Below are positions 1 through 11,900 of a stretch of DNA of 64,000 bases, one piece after another (the stretch's first letter is position 1; each line of letters opens with the position of its first letter). The position numbers and the translations under genes were made by a program. Location of the stretch: NCBI GenBank assembly GCA_025331125.1, contig JAOALB010000151.1, positions 1-64,000 on the forward strand, read 5' to 3'. The DNA is from Mycogone perniciosa (lineage: Eukaryota; Ascomycota; Sordariomycetes; Hypocreales; Hypocreaceae). The notes below the pieces were generated by a model. It was not told the origin of the DNA. It searched no databases and saw only the letters and a list, made by a program, of their open reading frames with translations.

Positions 1-75
1 TCATCCCTGACCTCTCTGTCAACATAAACCCACGAACCTCGGTTTATCCCTTGAGAATCAACCCGGATCGTCACA
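1..75 (+). repeat. 3' end of a gypsy-A LTR, cut by the window edge
   Basis: The stretch matches the last 75 bases of the gypsy-A LTRs at 7,322-7,721 and 46,975-47,361, including the block AACCTCGGTTTA and the terminal CGGATCGTCACA. It ends in CA as LTRs do. The bases that follow can be read on the minus strand as copia integrase-like protein, so the LTR appears to have inserted into the copia-1 element next door. Its other end lies outside the window. Confidence 0.8.
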
Positions 76-2710
76 TTGTTATAAGGCACTGGCTTTATAG
101 AGAAAGTATCAGCTTCTAGATAATCTAGAGAGGCTAGTGGATTAAAAATTGGCTTTAAATTAAGCCTCTTAATAGCTTTTCCCTTATTACACGCTAGGCA
201 ATAGAATTCAGCCTCTTTAATAGAATTAAAGTTAAGAATTCCAGTAGTTATTTTAATAGTCTTCTTAAATAGACTTAAACTAATATAACCTAGTCTTTTA
301 TACTATAAAAGGGCTAAATTCAGCAGCTTATAGCTAGAACTACTATTAATAATAGTATCTCCCTCTAATTTAAATAGCTTAATAACTTCTAGATCTTCAG
401 TAATAGAGGATTCCCTAAATATACAGGGCCTTTCCTCTATAAAGGTATCCTCTATAGGCTTATTCCCCCCTATTTCCTTAGGTAATAGGGGCATACAAAG
501 CCCCTTTTCCTCCACTTAGCCTAAGGTTTCAGGGAGTTTAGAGAGATCCTTTCCTTTAAGATTATTCTTCTTTATAAGCCTAAGACTAGATCTAGTTAGT
601 TGTTTTTTCAAAGCTGTTGCTTCTAGAATAGCGATATATTCCTAAGCCTTTTCCTTACTAATAGCAGGAATTTAAACCTATATAAAGCTATAAGCTCTAT
701 AGCTATTTATATAGCTGTATAGTATAATATATCCTTCAATTATAAAGAAAAAACTATATTTTAAAGGATTTAACAGCTTTATTAACTGTATAGCTTTTAT
801 AAAAAGAGTATTATACTATATATATCCTCCAGCTTAGTAATACTTTAAACCACTTATAAAGTTTATATCTAGCTATAGGCAATAAAGGGTATTTAGCAAT
901 TTTATCTTTTTATAGTTATTATCTTTATTAAAGATAGTAAAAGTGGCTATACCTATTCCTTTAAAGGTAATAGGGCCCCTGCTAGTATAAATAATACCTA
1001 AATCCCTGTTATTAAGTCTATAGTCTATAAACTATTTCCTAGAATTAACTATATAAACTATAGATCCAGTATTATATAATAGACTATCTTAAATAGAGAG
1101 TCTAGGGGGTTTAGGTTTTTTAAAAGATTTAAAAGGCTTAAAAGGATTAAAAGACTTTTTTACTTTTTTAGCGTTTAAGGCATATAAAAGATCTCGATTA
1201 TTATTTAAACTGCTAATAAATTTAATAAAAGACTCTTTTAATAGCTCTTTTAAGCTATGCTCCCTAATAGCTAGATAGTATATGCTAGTAAAAGCAATAT
1301 CCTTTATAGTTTACTTTTAGTTTTATTAATTCTTTTAATTTCCTTTCCTTTTATTGGAAATAAAAGCTAGCTTTTAATTAAAGGATTTAAAAGGGCCTCA
1401 AGCTTTATTAACTTTATATACAGTAAAAGATAGATTCCTAGTCTCTTTTAATATATCTGCCATAAAGAACTAAATATTAAAACCTTTAGTAAATTGCCTA
1501 ATAGCTTTACTAGATCTAATAGTTCCTTTAATTCTTTTAGCCTATTAAGGATAAGTCTTTTTTAAGGAATTTAAATATTAATTTACTTAATTTAGTATAT
1601 TAATATTAACCTTTAAAATAGCTAATTTAACTAATAAGCCGTTAAAAATAGCATTAAATTCAGCTAAAAATCCTTTATAATTACTATAATTTAATAAGTG
1701 AAATTCCCTATAAAGGGAATCTCTTTACAGAGTATTAAAGTAACTATATTGTCTCTTTAATGCTAAAAATGCTTCTTTTAGGCTTTGAATCCAAGCAATA
1801 AATGCAGCAGGAATAGCTATTAAACTATCCCTAATTAGTATAAGTAATAAGGCCTGTTCTGAATTAGATAAGGAATCAGTAACTATAGGATTTTCTATAA
1901 AAGCATAGTAATCTATAGCCTTTAGTATAATATTTAGGGACTGTTTCTATTAATTAAAGTTATTAAGGCCTACTAGCTTATAGCTTTCTGGAAAGCTATA
2001 GACTTTTTTTAATGCCTTTTTAATAAAACTATTATTTAAAGTAAAAATAGTATTTTAAGGTTAAGGAATAGATAAAAATAGAACCTGGATTAGTCTAGGA
2101 ATAGGAGTAGGAGCTTATATCGGCACTGAAATAGTGGCTATAGGATTAATTTATATTGGACTAGTAGTCTGTTATTAAAGCCTTGATATAGCAGCAGCTA
2201 GGCTAGTTAAAGTGTTAGATAACTGAGTTATAATATTATTCTAACCCTTTAATTATGCCTTAACTGTCTCAGTAAAAGCCCTTTATGCCTAAAGCTTTTA
2301 TTTTATATTCTGCACCTAAATAAATAGATCCCTTTAATGCTGGGGAGAGCTATTATCCTTAATTAAGGAAATAGGGCTATTAGGAGCCCTAATAGGTCGA
2401 CTTATACTGCTATTAGACCTATATCCTATTAAAATAGGGAATATACTTTATAGTATATATAAATCACTAAAAATAGTGAAAATAGTAGCAGTATTACTAT
2501 AACTGTAACAGTATTTACAGTAAAAGCCTAGGAATAGCTTCTAGTAGCTATAATCCTAAAAATAATACTTATATAAGCATTAGGATAAGCATTAGGATAA
2601 GTATTATAAAAACCTGCTATAAGTGCTGTAGTAGCATTAAGGGAAGTGCTGTAACTACTAGAAAAATCTATTAATAAAGACTTAAAGAAAACTCTCTTAG
2701 GCTTATAACC
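76..2710 (-). pseudogene. copia-1 polyprotein remnant: gag, protease, pre-integrase (RIP-decayed)
   Basis: Read on the minus strand from the LTR at 2,711-3,291, this is the first half of a Ty1/copia polyprotein. The protease motif NTGS (from DTGS, a G-to-A change) lies at complement 1,062-1,073. It is followed by a GAG-pre-integrase domain with the RLGYISLSLFKKTIKITTGI-type block and two Cys-x2-Cys-like cysteines, about 300-160. A 70-codon piece at 303-515 is still open. Gag should fill about 2,700-1,100 but is too decayed to align by eye. Frames are broken by TAG/TAA where Gln or Trp is expected. The sequence directly after the LTR, GGTTATAAGCCT, is the likely primer-binding site. Integrase is cut at 75 by the gypsy-A LTR. 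This is a dead element. Confidence 0.75.
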
Positions 2711-3291
2711 TGTTAAAATAACAAGGTTATACTGAACCTTATTTATATGCAGCTTCTAGGAAGCTGTATATAATATAGTAATAAAGAAATGACTGAGAGT
2801 CTAATTAAGTTAATAATAGATAAACAATTAAATTGTAATTAATCTAATAGCTGAAAAGCTATAAAATATTTAGTATATATACAGCTAGATTATAAAAGTA
2901 ATTGTAAAATAATACTTTATCTTTTATAATCGTCCTCCGACTAGATAATAGGAATATAGTGGCAGAATTGGGTTTATAGCTTTATTCCTATTTTCCGCAA
3001 AATTTATTTATATAGGAAATCGGCCAAATCGACTTACGGCTATATAAACAGGAAACTATTTTAGTCAGATTTTTCACAATAGCCATTATAGCCATTGTAT
3101 TGAGTCTAGGGTAGGCGGGATAGCTGGTCCTAGCTTAATTGTTATCGTTAAAGCTAACAGAAATTTCCTAACTTATACCAAAGTTCCTCTAGAACTCAGT
3201 CCTAGCGTCGGGCCTAATTCCAGGTCTAGCTAGAATAGGAAGGTTACCAAAATACACTAAAATCCTTACTTTTTAGTCCTCCTTTTTAACA
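2711..3291 (-). repeat. copia-1 LTR (5' LTR of the minus-strand element)
   Basis: This 581 bp LTR is bounded by TGTTAAAA and TTTTTAACA. It is the same length as the LTR at 30,094-30,674 and nearly identical in structure to the solo LTR at 8,394-8,973. Orientation is set by the 30 kb copy, where the LTR follows copia RNase H. Here the internal region lies on the low-coordinate side, so this is the upstream LTR of a minus-strand element. The flanking target duplication would be AACCT (3,292-3,296); its partner is outside the window. Confidence 0.85.
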
Positions 3292-3790
3292 AACCTATAT
3301 TAATTAATTTATTTATAACTTTCTATATATATTATCGATATTCCTTTTATATAGCTAAGTAAACTAAAATATCGTTAAAGTAGGCTATATAAGTTTTATT
3401 AAATAAGTTATATAAAGTATAGTTAATATAATATTAAATAGAGGCTAAGGCATTATAAAGGCTAAAAGGTATAATAAAGGTTTTAAACAGCTTAAACTAG
3501 GTTATAAAAGCTATCTTTTATTTATATCCCTCTATAATTTTAAATTTATTAAAGGCAGCTATTATATCTAGCTTAATATAAAATCTAATATTATATAAAG
3601 TATTTAATATTTCCTAGATTAGCGGCAATAGGTAGCGATTCTTTATAGTAATATTATTAAAGCTTTAGTAGCCTTAATAAATATAAACGCCTCTTTTAGG
3701 TTTTGCAGCAAAGAGTAAAGGGGCAGTATATTTTACTTTAGATTCTTTAATAAATCCTTTAACTAGGTTTTTATCTAGCTATTTTCTTAT
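3292..3790 (-). pseudogene. gypsy-B reverse transcriptase fragment
   Basis: Minus-strand translation gives a Ty3/gypsy reverse transcriptase core: a KGFIKESK-like block, NRYLLPLI, KLDIIAAF, then YFND (from YLDD) at complement 3,371-3,382. Stops sit where Gln/Trp codons are expected, as RIP produces. The fragment resembles the plus-strand pol at 62,702-64,000, so both are called gypsy-B here. It is cut on one side by the copia-1 LTR and abuts the head of gypsy-A1 (opposite strand) at about 3,790; the exact junction is uncertain by about 40 bp. Confidence 0.7.
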
Positions 3791-6660
3791 AACCCAAAGT
3801 TTACTTAGTAATAGGACTATATAATTAAACCTAAAGATAATACTAGTACTACCTTTTATAAAATTTATAATCTAAATAAAAAAAGCTTAAAAGCCTACGC
3901 GATTATTTAGATAATATATTAGCTAAAAGATATATTTAACCCTCTTTATTAAAAGCAGGCTATTTTATTATATTTATATTAAAGAAAAGAGGTAAACTAT
4001 AGTTAATTATAGATTACTGATAGTTTAATAAAGCTACTATTAAAGATAAAACTTTATTACTGTTAATTACAGAATTATAGGATAGACTATATAGGAAAGA
4101 ATAGTTTATAGCGCTAAATTTTAAAGGCGCTTATAACTTTATTTAAATTAAGGAAAAATATAAATAAATAACTGCGTTTCAAATTAAATACAGTTTATTT
4201 AAATACCTAATTATACTTTTCAGTCTTATTAATGCCCCTGCAATATTTTAAAAAATAATTAATAATATATTAAAAAAATACTTTAATATCTTTATAGTTA
4301 TTTACTTAAATAATATTTTAATCTTTTTAAATACCTTTAAAGAATATAAAGTGTATATTTATAAAGTATTATAAATACTATAAGATATTAAATTACTTAT
4401 AGAATTAAAGAAATGTAAATTCTATATATAAAAAGTTACTTTCTTAAAGTATATTATTACCTTTAAAGAAATTTATATAAAATTATTAAAAGTATAAGCA
4501 GTAAAAGACTAGCCTATACCTATAACAGTTAAAGAAGTCTAAAGCTTTTTAAGATTTATTAACTATTATTAATAATTTATTAAAGGCTATAAAAGTATTA
4601 TATAAACTCTTTATAAATTTATTAAAAAAATTAAAAGTTTTTATAAGTATTAAATATATAAAAGGCCTTTAATAAACTTAAACAGTTTATTTTAAAAAAA
4701 GTTATATTTATTATATTTAATTTATTTAAAAAAGTAAAAGTTAAAATGGATACTTTTAACTTTACTATAAAAGCTTAGCTTAATTAAAAGAATAAAAACA
4801 GTAAACTATACTTTATTGCCTTTTATTTTTAAATACTATATAGTATAAAATTAAACTATTTGATATATAATAAAGAATTCTTTACTATTATTCTTACATT
4901 TAAAGAATAGCGACATTACCTACTAAAAGGAATATATAAAGTTTAAATATATATTAATTATAAGAATATTATATATTTCGCGATAATTTAATAATTTTCT
5001 AGAAGGCAGATCTGCTATATAGAATACCTTTTAGAATTCGACTATATTTTAATCCACTAAAAAGGATTTAAAAACAAATAAGCAGATACACTTAGCAGAT
5101 AAACTAATTATAATTAAAAAAAGATTAAATACACTAAGTAGATTTTAAAATAAACCCCTAAAAGACACTATGAATAAATAATACTTTAAGCTATATATAA
5201 AGTATTTAATAATAATACTATACTTTAATGCATTAAAGAGTATTATACGACCTAAAATAATAATAAATTCCTAAAAGATATAAAGTTTAATAATAAAGGA
5301 ATTTAATAATAAAATAAAAAGATTTAAATCTTAAATAAACTTTAAAAGAATATAGTTATAGAAGTTTATTAATATTTAGTATATAAATATAAAAGTATTT
5401 GTAAAACCTATAAATAGGTTTAAAGGTATTTTAAATTTTAAAAACTTAAAAAAGTAGTATAAAATATTATTTCTCGCTATATAACTTATAAAACAGTTAA
5501 ACCCTTGAAATATAAGCTATATAGTAAACTCTAACCCTTGCTAATACCAGAACAATTATAAAAATCAATTTTATTACACTTAATTATTAAACTACTACTA
5601 TTTATTAAATTAAAATTAAAAATTAAATATAATAGTATTTTAGTAATTATAAATTAATTTATTAAATACTTTTACTTCCTTTTATATAAAGACGCAATAA
5701 ATATAAAAACACTAGCTTATATATTTTTATAATTTATTACAGTTAACTATATAATTCTAGCTAAAACTATTTTTAACTAAAGATTAACCTTTATATTTAA
5801 ATTCTAGCAAGCATTTATAAATTAATTAGGCATAAACTATAAGCTTAATACTATATATTACCTATAGATAAATAGATAAATAAAATGCATTAATTAGGTT
5901 ATTAAAGCTTATTTAAAAAGTTATATTAACTTTAACTAAAACGATTAAGTAAAGAAGTTATTAATTATATAAATATCCTATAATAGCGATATTTTAAAGT
6001 TAACTAGACTTAGCCCTATATACGCTAACTATAGCTTTATATTAAATATATATAAAGCGCTAAAGAAAGGCCTATATATTAATAAAGTATAAATTAAAGC
6101 TGAAAATATAAAGCAGTTATATAAAGAAATACAGGTATACTTTTACTTTATATAAAAAAGAATAAGAAAGTATATTAATAAATATAAATTAAAGGGATTA
6201 ATCTTTAAAAAGGGAGATATAGTTTACCTATATTAATATTGGCTAAAAAAAAGACTATAAACATTAAAACAATATAATTAAATAATAAATTAAATTTCAA
6301 GAAACTTAAACTTTACCTAATTAAAAAGACTATTTTAAAAGTTACTTATAAACTTATACTGCTAGATAATATCTGAATTTACCTAGTATTTTATATTTTA
6401 TTATTTAAAAAAGTATTATAAAATAAATTAAAAAATAAATTAACTATAAATTTAATTAAAGTTTTATTAGTTAAAAAAAATATAAAGTTAAAGAAATTAA
6501 AACTATAAAAATAAAAGATAATAAATACTAGTATTTAATAAAATAGAAATATTATAGAGAGGAATATAACTTTTAGGAATTTAAAGAATACTTTAAGCAC
6601 TTTTAAATAACTCTATAATAATTCTACTAAAATCTTAGCCTGCTAATAATAGATTAAATA
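3791..6660 (+). pseudogene. gypsy-A1 pol remnant: RT, RNase H, integrase, chromodomain
   Basis: This is a chromovirus (Ty3/gypsy) pol read on the plus strand. RT runs from a KIYNL-type lead-in (about 3,830) through YLNN (from YLDD) at about 4,303-4,314 to VTFLKYII. RNase H follows (about 4,700-5,000). A zinc-binding and core integrase region spans about 5,390-6,200. A chromodomain of the type YKVKEI...YLIKQK...EEYN lies at about 6,478-6,610, just before the end of pol. Nearly every former Gln/Trp codon is TAA or TAG. Gag and the 5' LTR are missing: the element starts abruptly against the gypsy-B fragment. The same pol occurs in A2, A3 and (deleted) A4. Confidence 0.8.
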
Positions 6661-7321
6661 GCCTAAAAGCAGTTTAATTAATTATATTAGCAGCCTTAAA
6701 AGAATATATATTAATAGCAGCCTTTACTTTATAATATTTAACTTTATTTAACTTATCTATACTTTTTAATTTAAAATTCACTATCTTCGCCCTTTTTATT
6801 ACTAATACTTTATGTTAGGTATAAAGGTAAATTAATTGCATTAAAGCTTTAAAAGATTTGCAATGCAATTCTGCTAATTTAAGCTTTACCTTTTATTCCT
6901 ATACCTTTAATCGCTTATACTTTAAAGTAATCTAAAATATTAAAATAAATTAAAAAAAAAGAAAAAAAAAAAAAAAAAGAAAATACTTATAGGTATTTAC
7001 TAGCACTTTAAAACTATTATAAAAGCGCCTTTATTAAATATAGTTTTAATATTAAAATACTTTATTTATTATTTTATATATATAATTATAAGAATAATAA
7101 TATAAATAAAGTATAGTTTCAAAACCTAATTCTTTAATAAAAGATATAAAGGCTAAACACTAAAAGGTCTTTAAAGAATAAGCCTTTTTAATATAACTTA
7201 TATTATTAGTACTATATATATAAAAAAGAAAAAAAAGGATATTATATTTATAAAGGGAGGTATAGTATTTATATAGGATAAATAAAGTTTTAAGGATAAA
7301 ACTACCAGGAGGGGGATATTA
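6661..7321 (+). other. gypsy-A1 3' untranslated region with polypurine tract
   Basis: No gene is visible between the chromodomain and the LTR. It holds an A-rich run (about 6,950-6,982) and the polypurine tract AGGAGGGGGA at 7,307-7,316, which primes plus-strand synthesis in LTR elements. The tract sits 5 bp before the LTR; the equivalent tract is found beside the A3 and A4 3' LTRs. Confidence 0.7.
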
Positions 7322-7721
7322 TATTATAAAATAACCCTTTTATAGCTATATAAAGGGTCCTAGGCAATATATACCCCGGAAAAATAATAGAATCACCGTT
7401 TAATTAAAAAAGATTACTTAGATTACTATAAACTATAGATTACTTAAATTATAAAATATAAGCTAAAGTAATCCATTATAACTATAATCTATATATAATC
7501 TAATTATATTTACTATATATCTCCTTTATATATAAAACTAAATAAATTATAATTATTTAATATAGTTATTCAAATAGTTATTAATAATTGCATTTACTAG
7601 AACCACCTATTCTATAAAATCGTGACTATATTACCCTATTTAGTATTTATCCTTGACCTTTCTGTTAATATAAACCTATAAACCTCGGTTTAACTATTAA
7701 GAATTAACCCGGATTATTATA
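7322..7721 (+). repeat. gypsy-A1 3' LTR
   Basis: This 400 bp LTR starts TATTATAA (RIP-altered TGTTATAA) and ends GGATTATTATA (from GGATCGTTACA). It matches the A3 LTR pair in length and content, including the inner block AAAGGGTCCTAGGCA. It directly follows the polypurine tract. Confidence 0.85.
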
Positions 7722-8388
7722 TTATTAAAAAGTATAGTTACTATTTAGCTTCTTAAACTTACAGTTACCTTTAAATTTAATGTAATAGGCTTACTCTTTA
7801 AGGTTATTATAAACTTTCTAATTAAAAGTTCTTTAAATAAATTAATTGTCTTTACTTATAGGCTTATTGCTTTTATTAATAAAGGCGGTAGCTATCTCTT
7901 TAAATACTTTAAAGTAAAGGGTATTAACCTTTTAGGTATTAATTTTGCTGGCTTAAACTGCTAGTTTATAGAATTTAGTAATAAAGTTTTAAAATAGTTT
8001 ATTTACTATATAATAGGTATTAAACTTTTAAGTAGTGGATTATAAAAGGTTAAAAGTTTTATATTATAAGTCTAGGAATTTAATAAAAGTTTTACTATTT
8101 TTTTATTTTTATATTATATAGTTATCTTTTTTTATTATAATATAATTAAATGCCTTTTATATTAAATTATAAGTATTATTATTTAGTTAACTGCTAATAT
8201 AAAAAATATTTATAAAAGGTATTAAAGTATTTAATATTAATTATAATATTATATAATATAGTAAAATACTAGTTTATATACTTTTATTAATAGGTTTTTA
8301 TATTTTTATCCTTAGTATTAAATTTATCTTTAAAGTTATTAATTTAATATTAAAAATATTATTACTTTTAGCTTTAATAAACTTATCA
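7722..8388. other. AT-rich repeat-derived sequence, unassigned
   Basis: About 670 bp of RIP-type DNA between the A1 LTR and the solo copia-1 LTR. It is continuous with the sequence after that LTR, because the LTR has a perfect target duplication. I recognise no protein domain on either strand. Confidence 0.5.
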
Positions 8389-8393
8389 ATTAT

Positions 8394-8973
8394 TGTTAAA
8401 TTAACAAGGTTATACTGAACCTTATTTATATACAGCTTCTAGGAAGCTGTATACAATACAGTAATAAAGAAACGACTAAGAGTCTAATTAGGTTAACAAT
8501 AAATAAACAATTAAATTGTAAATAATCTAATAGCTAGAAGCTATAGAATATCTAGTGTATATGCGGCTGGTGTAGAAGTGATTGTATAAACAATAGCTTT
8601 GTCTTCTACAATAGTCCTCCGACTAGATAATAGGAATATAGCGGCAGAGTTGGGTTCGTGGCTTTATTCCTATTTTCCGCAAAATTCATTTATATAGGAA
8701 ATCGGCCAAATCGACTCATAGCTATATAAACAGGAAACCATTTTAGTCAGATTTTTCACAATAGCCATTATAGCCATTGTATTAAGTCTAAGGTAGGCGG
8801 GATAGCTAGTCCTAGCTCAATTATTATCGTTAAAGATAACAGAAATTTCCTGACTTACACCGAAGTTCCTCCGGAACTCGGTCCTAGCGTCAGGCCTAAT
8901 TCCGGGTCTAGCCAGAATAGGAAGGTTACCCAAATACACTGAACTCCTTACTTTTTAGCCCTCCTTTTTAACA
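8394..8973 (-). repeat. solo copia-1 LTR with 5 bp target duplication ATTAT
   Basis: The element is 580 bp, bounded by TGTTAAAT and TTTTTAACA, and flanked by ATTAT at 8,389-8,393 and 8,974-8,978. No internal copia sequence is attached, so this is a solo LTR left by recombination between the two LTRs of a full element. It keeps more G+C (for example CCTCCGGAACTCGGTCC) than the DNA around it, suggesting it is younger or was mutated less. Confidence 0.9.
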
Positions 8974-8978
8974 ATTAT

Positions 8979-11900
8979 ATTACTTTAACTTTAAACTTTA
9001 TATTAAGTAAGCTTTAAGTTTTTAATAATAGTAGTATTTTTAGCCTTTTTTTATTTTAAAGCTATATTAAAGTTATACTTTTAATTCTAAAAGTAGTTAA
9101 AGATAATATTAAAGAACTGCTTAAATTCTAGTACTTAAAGCTATAGGGTTAGGTTATAGTTATTATTATAAGCTTTTAAGATAGTATAGATATAAGGCTA
9201 GTTATAGAAGTAATTAATAAGCCTTGCTTTTTAACTAGGGCCCCCCTTTATACTTTTTATTTTTACTTCAATATTTTTAGGTTAAATGCAGGCTAAGGAA
9301 TTAAATATAAGCTAAAAAGCTAGGCTAAGGTATATTCTTTACTGTAGGGATATAGGCTTTTTAGGCTTAAGGTCTTACTATAGCTAGGGATTAGTGAATT
9401 TCCTGTAAGATATAGGGCTTTTTATAGTATTGCGACTAAGCTATTAGCAACTTTATTAATTTTTCTTAGGCAAGGTTAAAGGCTAAAGGTAATAGCGCAG
9501 TTATTATAGGAAGGCATAAACTATTATAGTATATAGAATAGCAGGTTAAAGTAATATCTTTATTATACTTTAAATAAAGCAAGAAGCTATAAGAATATAG
9601 TTTAGAGGTATAGGACTAAGCTATTATATAAGGATGCATATAGTACTAATAAGTTATTAGAGGGCAGGTTTGGTGCTATAATCATTACTACTGCGAAAGC
9701 TACTATTATAGCCTATCCTTTTTCGCCTAGTTTAATAAAGCTTTTTTTATTTTTTTTATTGCCTTTTAATTAAGCTTTATAATTACTTTTAAAACCTTTT
9801 CCTTTTTTAAGTTTTAATTATCTTTTAATTTATTAAAGGAACTATTATTTCTTTTAAAAGAAGTTAAACTTTCCTTTAAACTCTTTATATCTTTTAATAA
9901 TATTAATGCAGTTAATAAAGGTTTTATAAGTTATAGTATTACTAAGAAATATATAGATTTACTTTTAGTTATTAATCCTACTATTGCCTTTACTATAAAT
10001 ACTAATTAAGTAGCTAGGCTAATTGCATTATTTTATTTCTTTATTATTAATATAGTATATAAAGCTAAGGAGAATACTTTTTTTTTCCTAGCTATAGTTA
10101 ACTTAATTATATAGTAATAGGTATAGGTATAGTTAAAGTTAAAGATTAAGTTTTAGAAGTTAATTGTAAATATTATATTTTAATTCATTTATATATTATT
10201 AAAAGAATAAATAATTACTAAAAAAAGCTATTATTATAATAGATTAAATAGTTCTTTTTTATAAAGTTATTTACTAGCACTTTAAAATCCATTAAATATT
10301 ATTTATTAATCTTTATTATATTTCCTTTATAAATTATCTTTAAAAGTGTTTATTAACTTTAATTAAGCTTAATTAAATAATACTTAAATAAAAAAGGTTA
10401 AATATTTTTTATCTTTACTTTAAAGTCTATAATTATAAGTTTATTTATAGCTATTACTTAATATAAAACTTAAACTATATTTATATAGCTTTTAGTAAAG
10501 TTTTTAAGGTATAAGTATTAGCATTAATTTTAAAGTAAAAGTTTAAACCTTTTTAGGTTAGTTATTTTGTGTTTTTTAAAGCTAAAAGAAATTAAAACTT
10601 TATTTAAATGTTTCGCTTATTAACTTAACTTAATATTAATAAATCCTTAGAGTATTTATTAGATTTAAAATAGGCTTAAATAGCTGTATTTATTAGATTT
10701 AGGTTATTTTATATATAGAATTATATAAAAGTTAAATAAGTAAAGGAATCTAGCTTTTTTAAGTATATAGGCTTATAGGTTAAAGAATTATTATATATAG
10801 TGTTTGCGGTTATCTCTATTAAAGTTAAAGTAATAAAGTTACCTTTATTTATTAAAAATATAAGTGTATTAGTATTAAGGAAAATAAATAAACCCTATAA
10901 AGATTTATTTTCCTTTTATAAAGCTTTAAAAGTACTATAGTTTATTAAAGATTTTAAAAGTTTAAGATATTATTTAATTAAAAGCAGCTATATCTTTAAA
11001 TGCATTTTAAGGTACCGAAATCTTTATTTAAATAGCTTTTATTATTAATAATCCTTTTACTACTATATAAAGTATTATATTTAAATTAAAGTTTACTGTT
11101 TAGTTTTTATAGGAAAGGTTATATAAGAAATTATAGATATTAGTAATATAGAAAGGCTATATAAGTTCTTTAATATCTAGTATTTATAAAAGCTTATTAT
11201 AGTATAGGGTACTGTTAATAAATAATTTATTAATAGGTAACTGCAGGTAGCTATTAGTATATTAGTTAAGTTAAGGGTAGATTTAGATTAGTTAATAGCT
11301 GTATTAGTTTACTAGTAAGCTATTAGTAAAGTTTTATTCTTTTAGCTTAAAGAAATCGCTAATATAGCCAAGGGATATTTAATTAATATAGTAAGGGAGT
11401 AGAGTTTTTAATTTACTTTTTATAGGTTAAAAAAATAAAGTAAAAGACTATAAGTCTTTTTTTAAGTAAAATATTATAGTAAAGAAAAAGGGGGGTTAAA
11501 TAAAATTAAATAATTATAGAATAAAATTTAAGTTAAAGGCAATATTTAAGTTAATATAAAATAGATTTTTAATAAGTAAAGGAAAAAAAAGGAAGAAAAA
11601 AAGTATAATATTACTTTTTATTTTTTATAGGTATAGGTATATAGTTTAGTGTATAAAGTAATTTTTTTTATTAAATATAAATTACTACTCCTTTAAAGTA
11701 ACCTTTTATAATTTACTTACCTTTTTTTCTTTTTTCTTTTTCTTTTACTCCTTTTTCGTTTTTTTAATTTTATTATTGAATTATAAAAGATTTTATTAAA
11801 AAGGCCTATTATTAATTACTTAATATAGCCAACTTTATTAATATATTTATTACTAGTAAAAAGACTTTTAAGGAAATCTTTTTATTTTAAAAGGGTTAAA

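Noticed and set aside
303..515. 70-codon minus-strand frame as a stand-alone gene
   Set aside because: It is a still-open piece of the copia-1 polyprotein between protease and pre-integrase.
8979..11800. Starship captain (DUF3435 tyrosine recombinase)
   Set aside because: No R-x-x-H...Y pattern or DUF3435 landmarks could be made out in the decayed frame.
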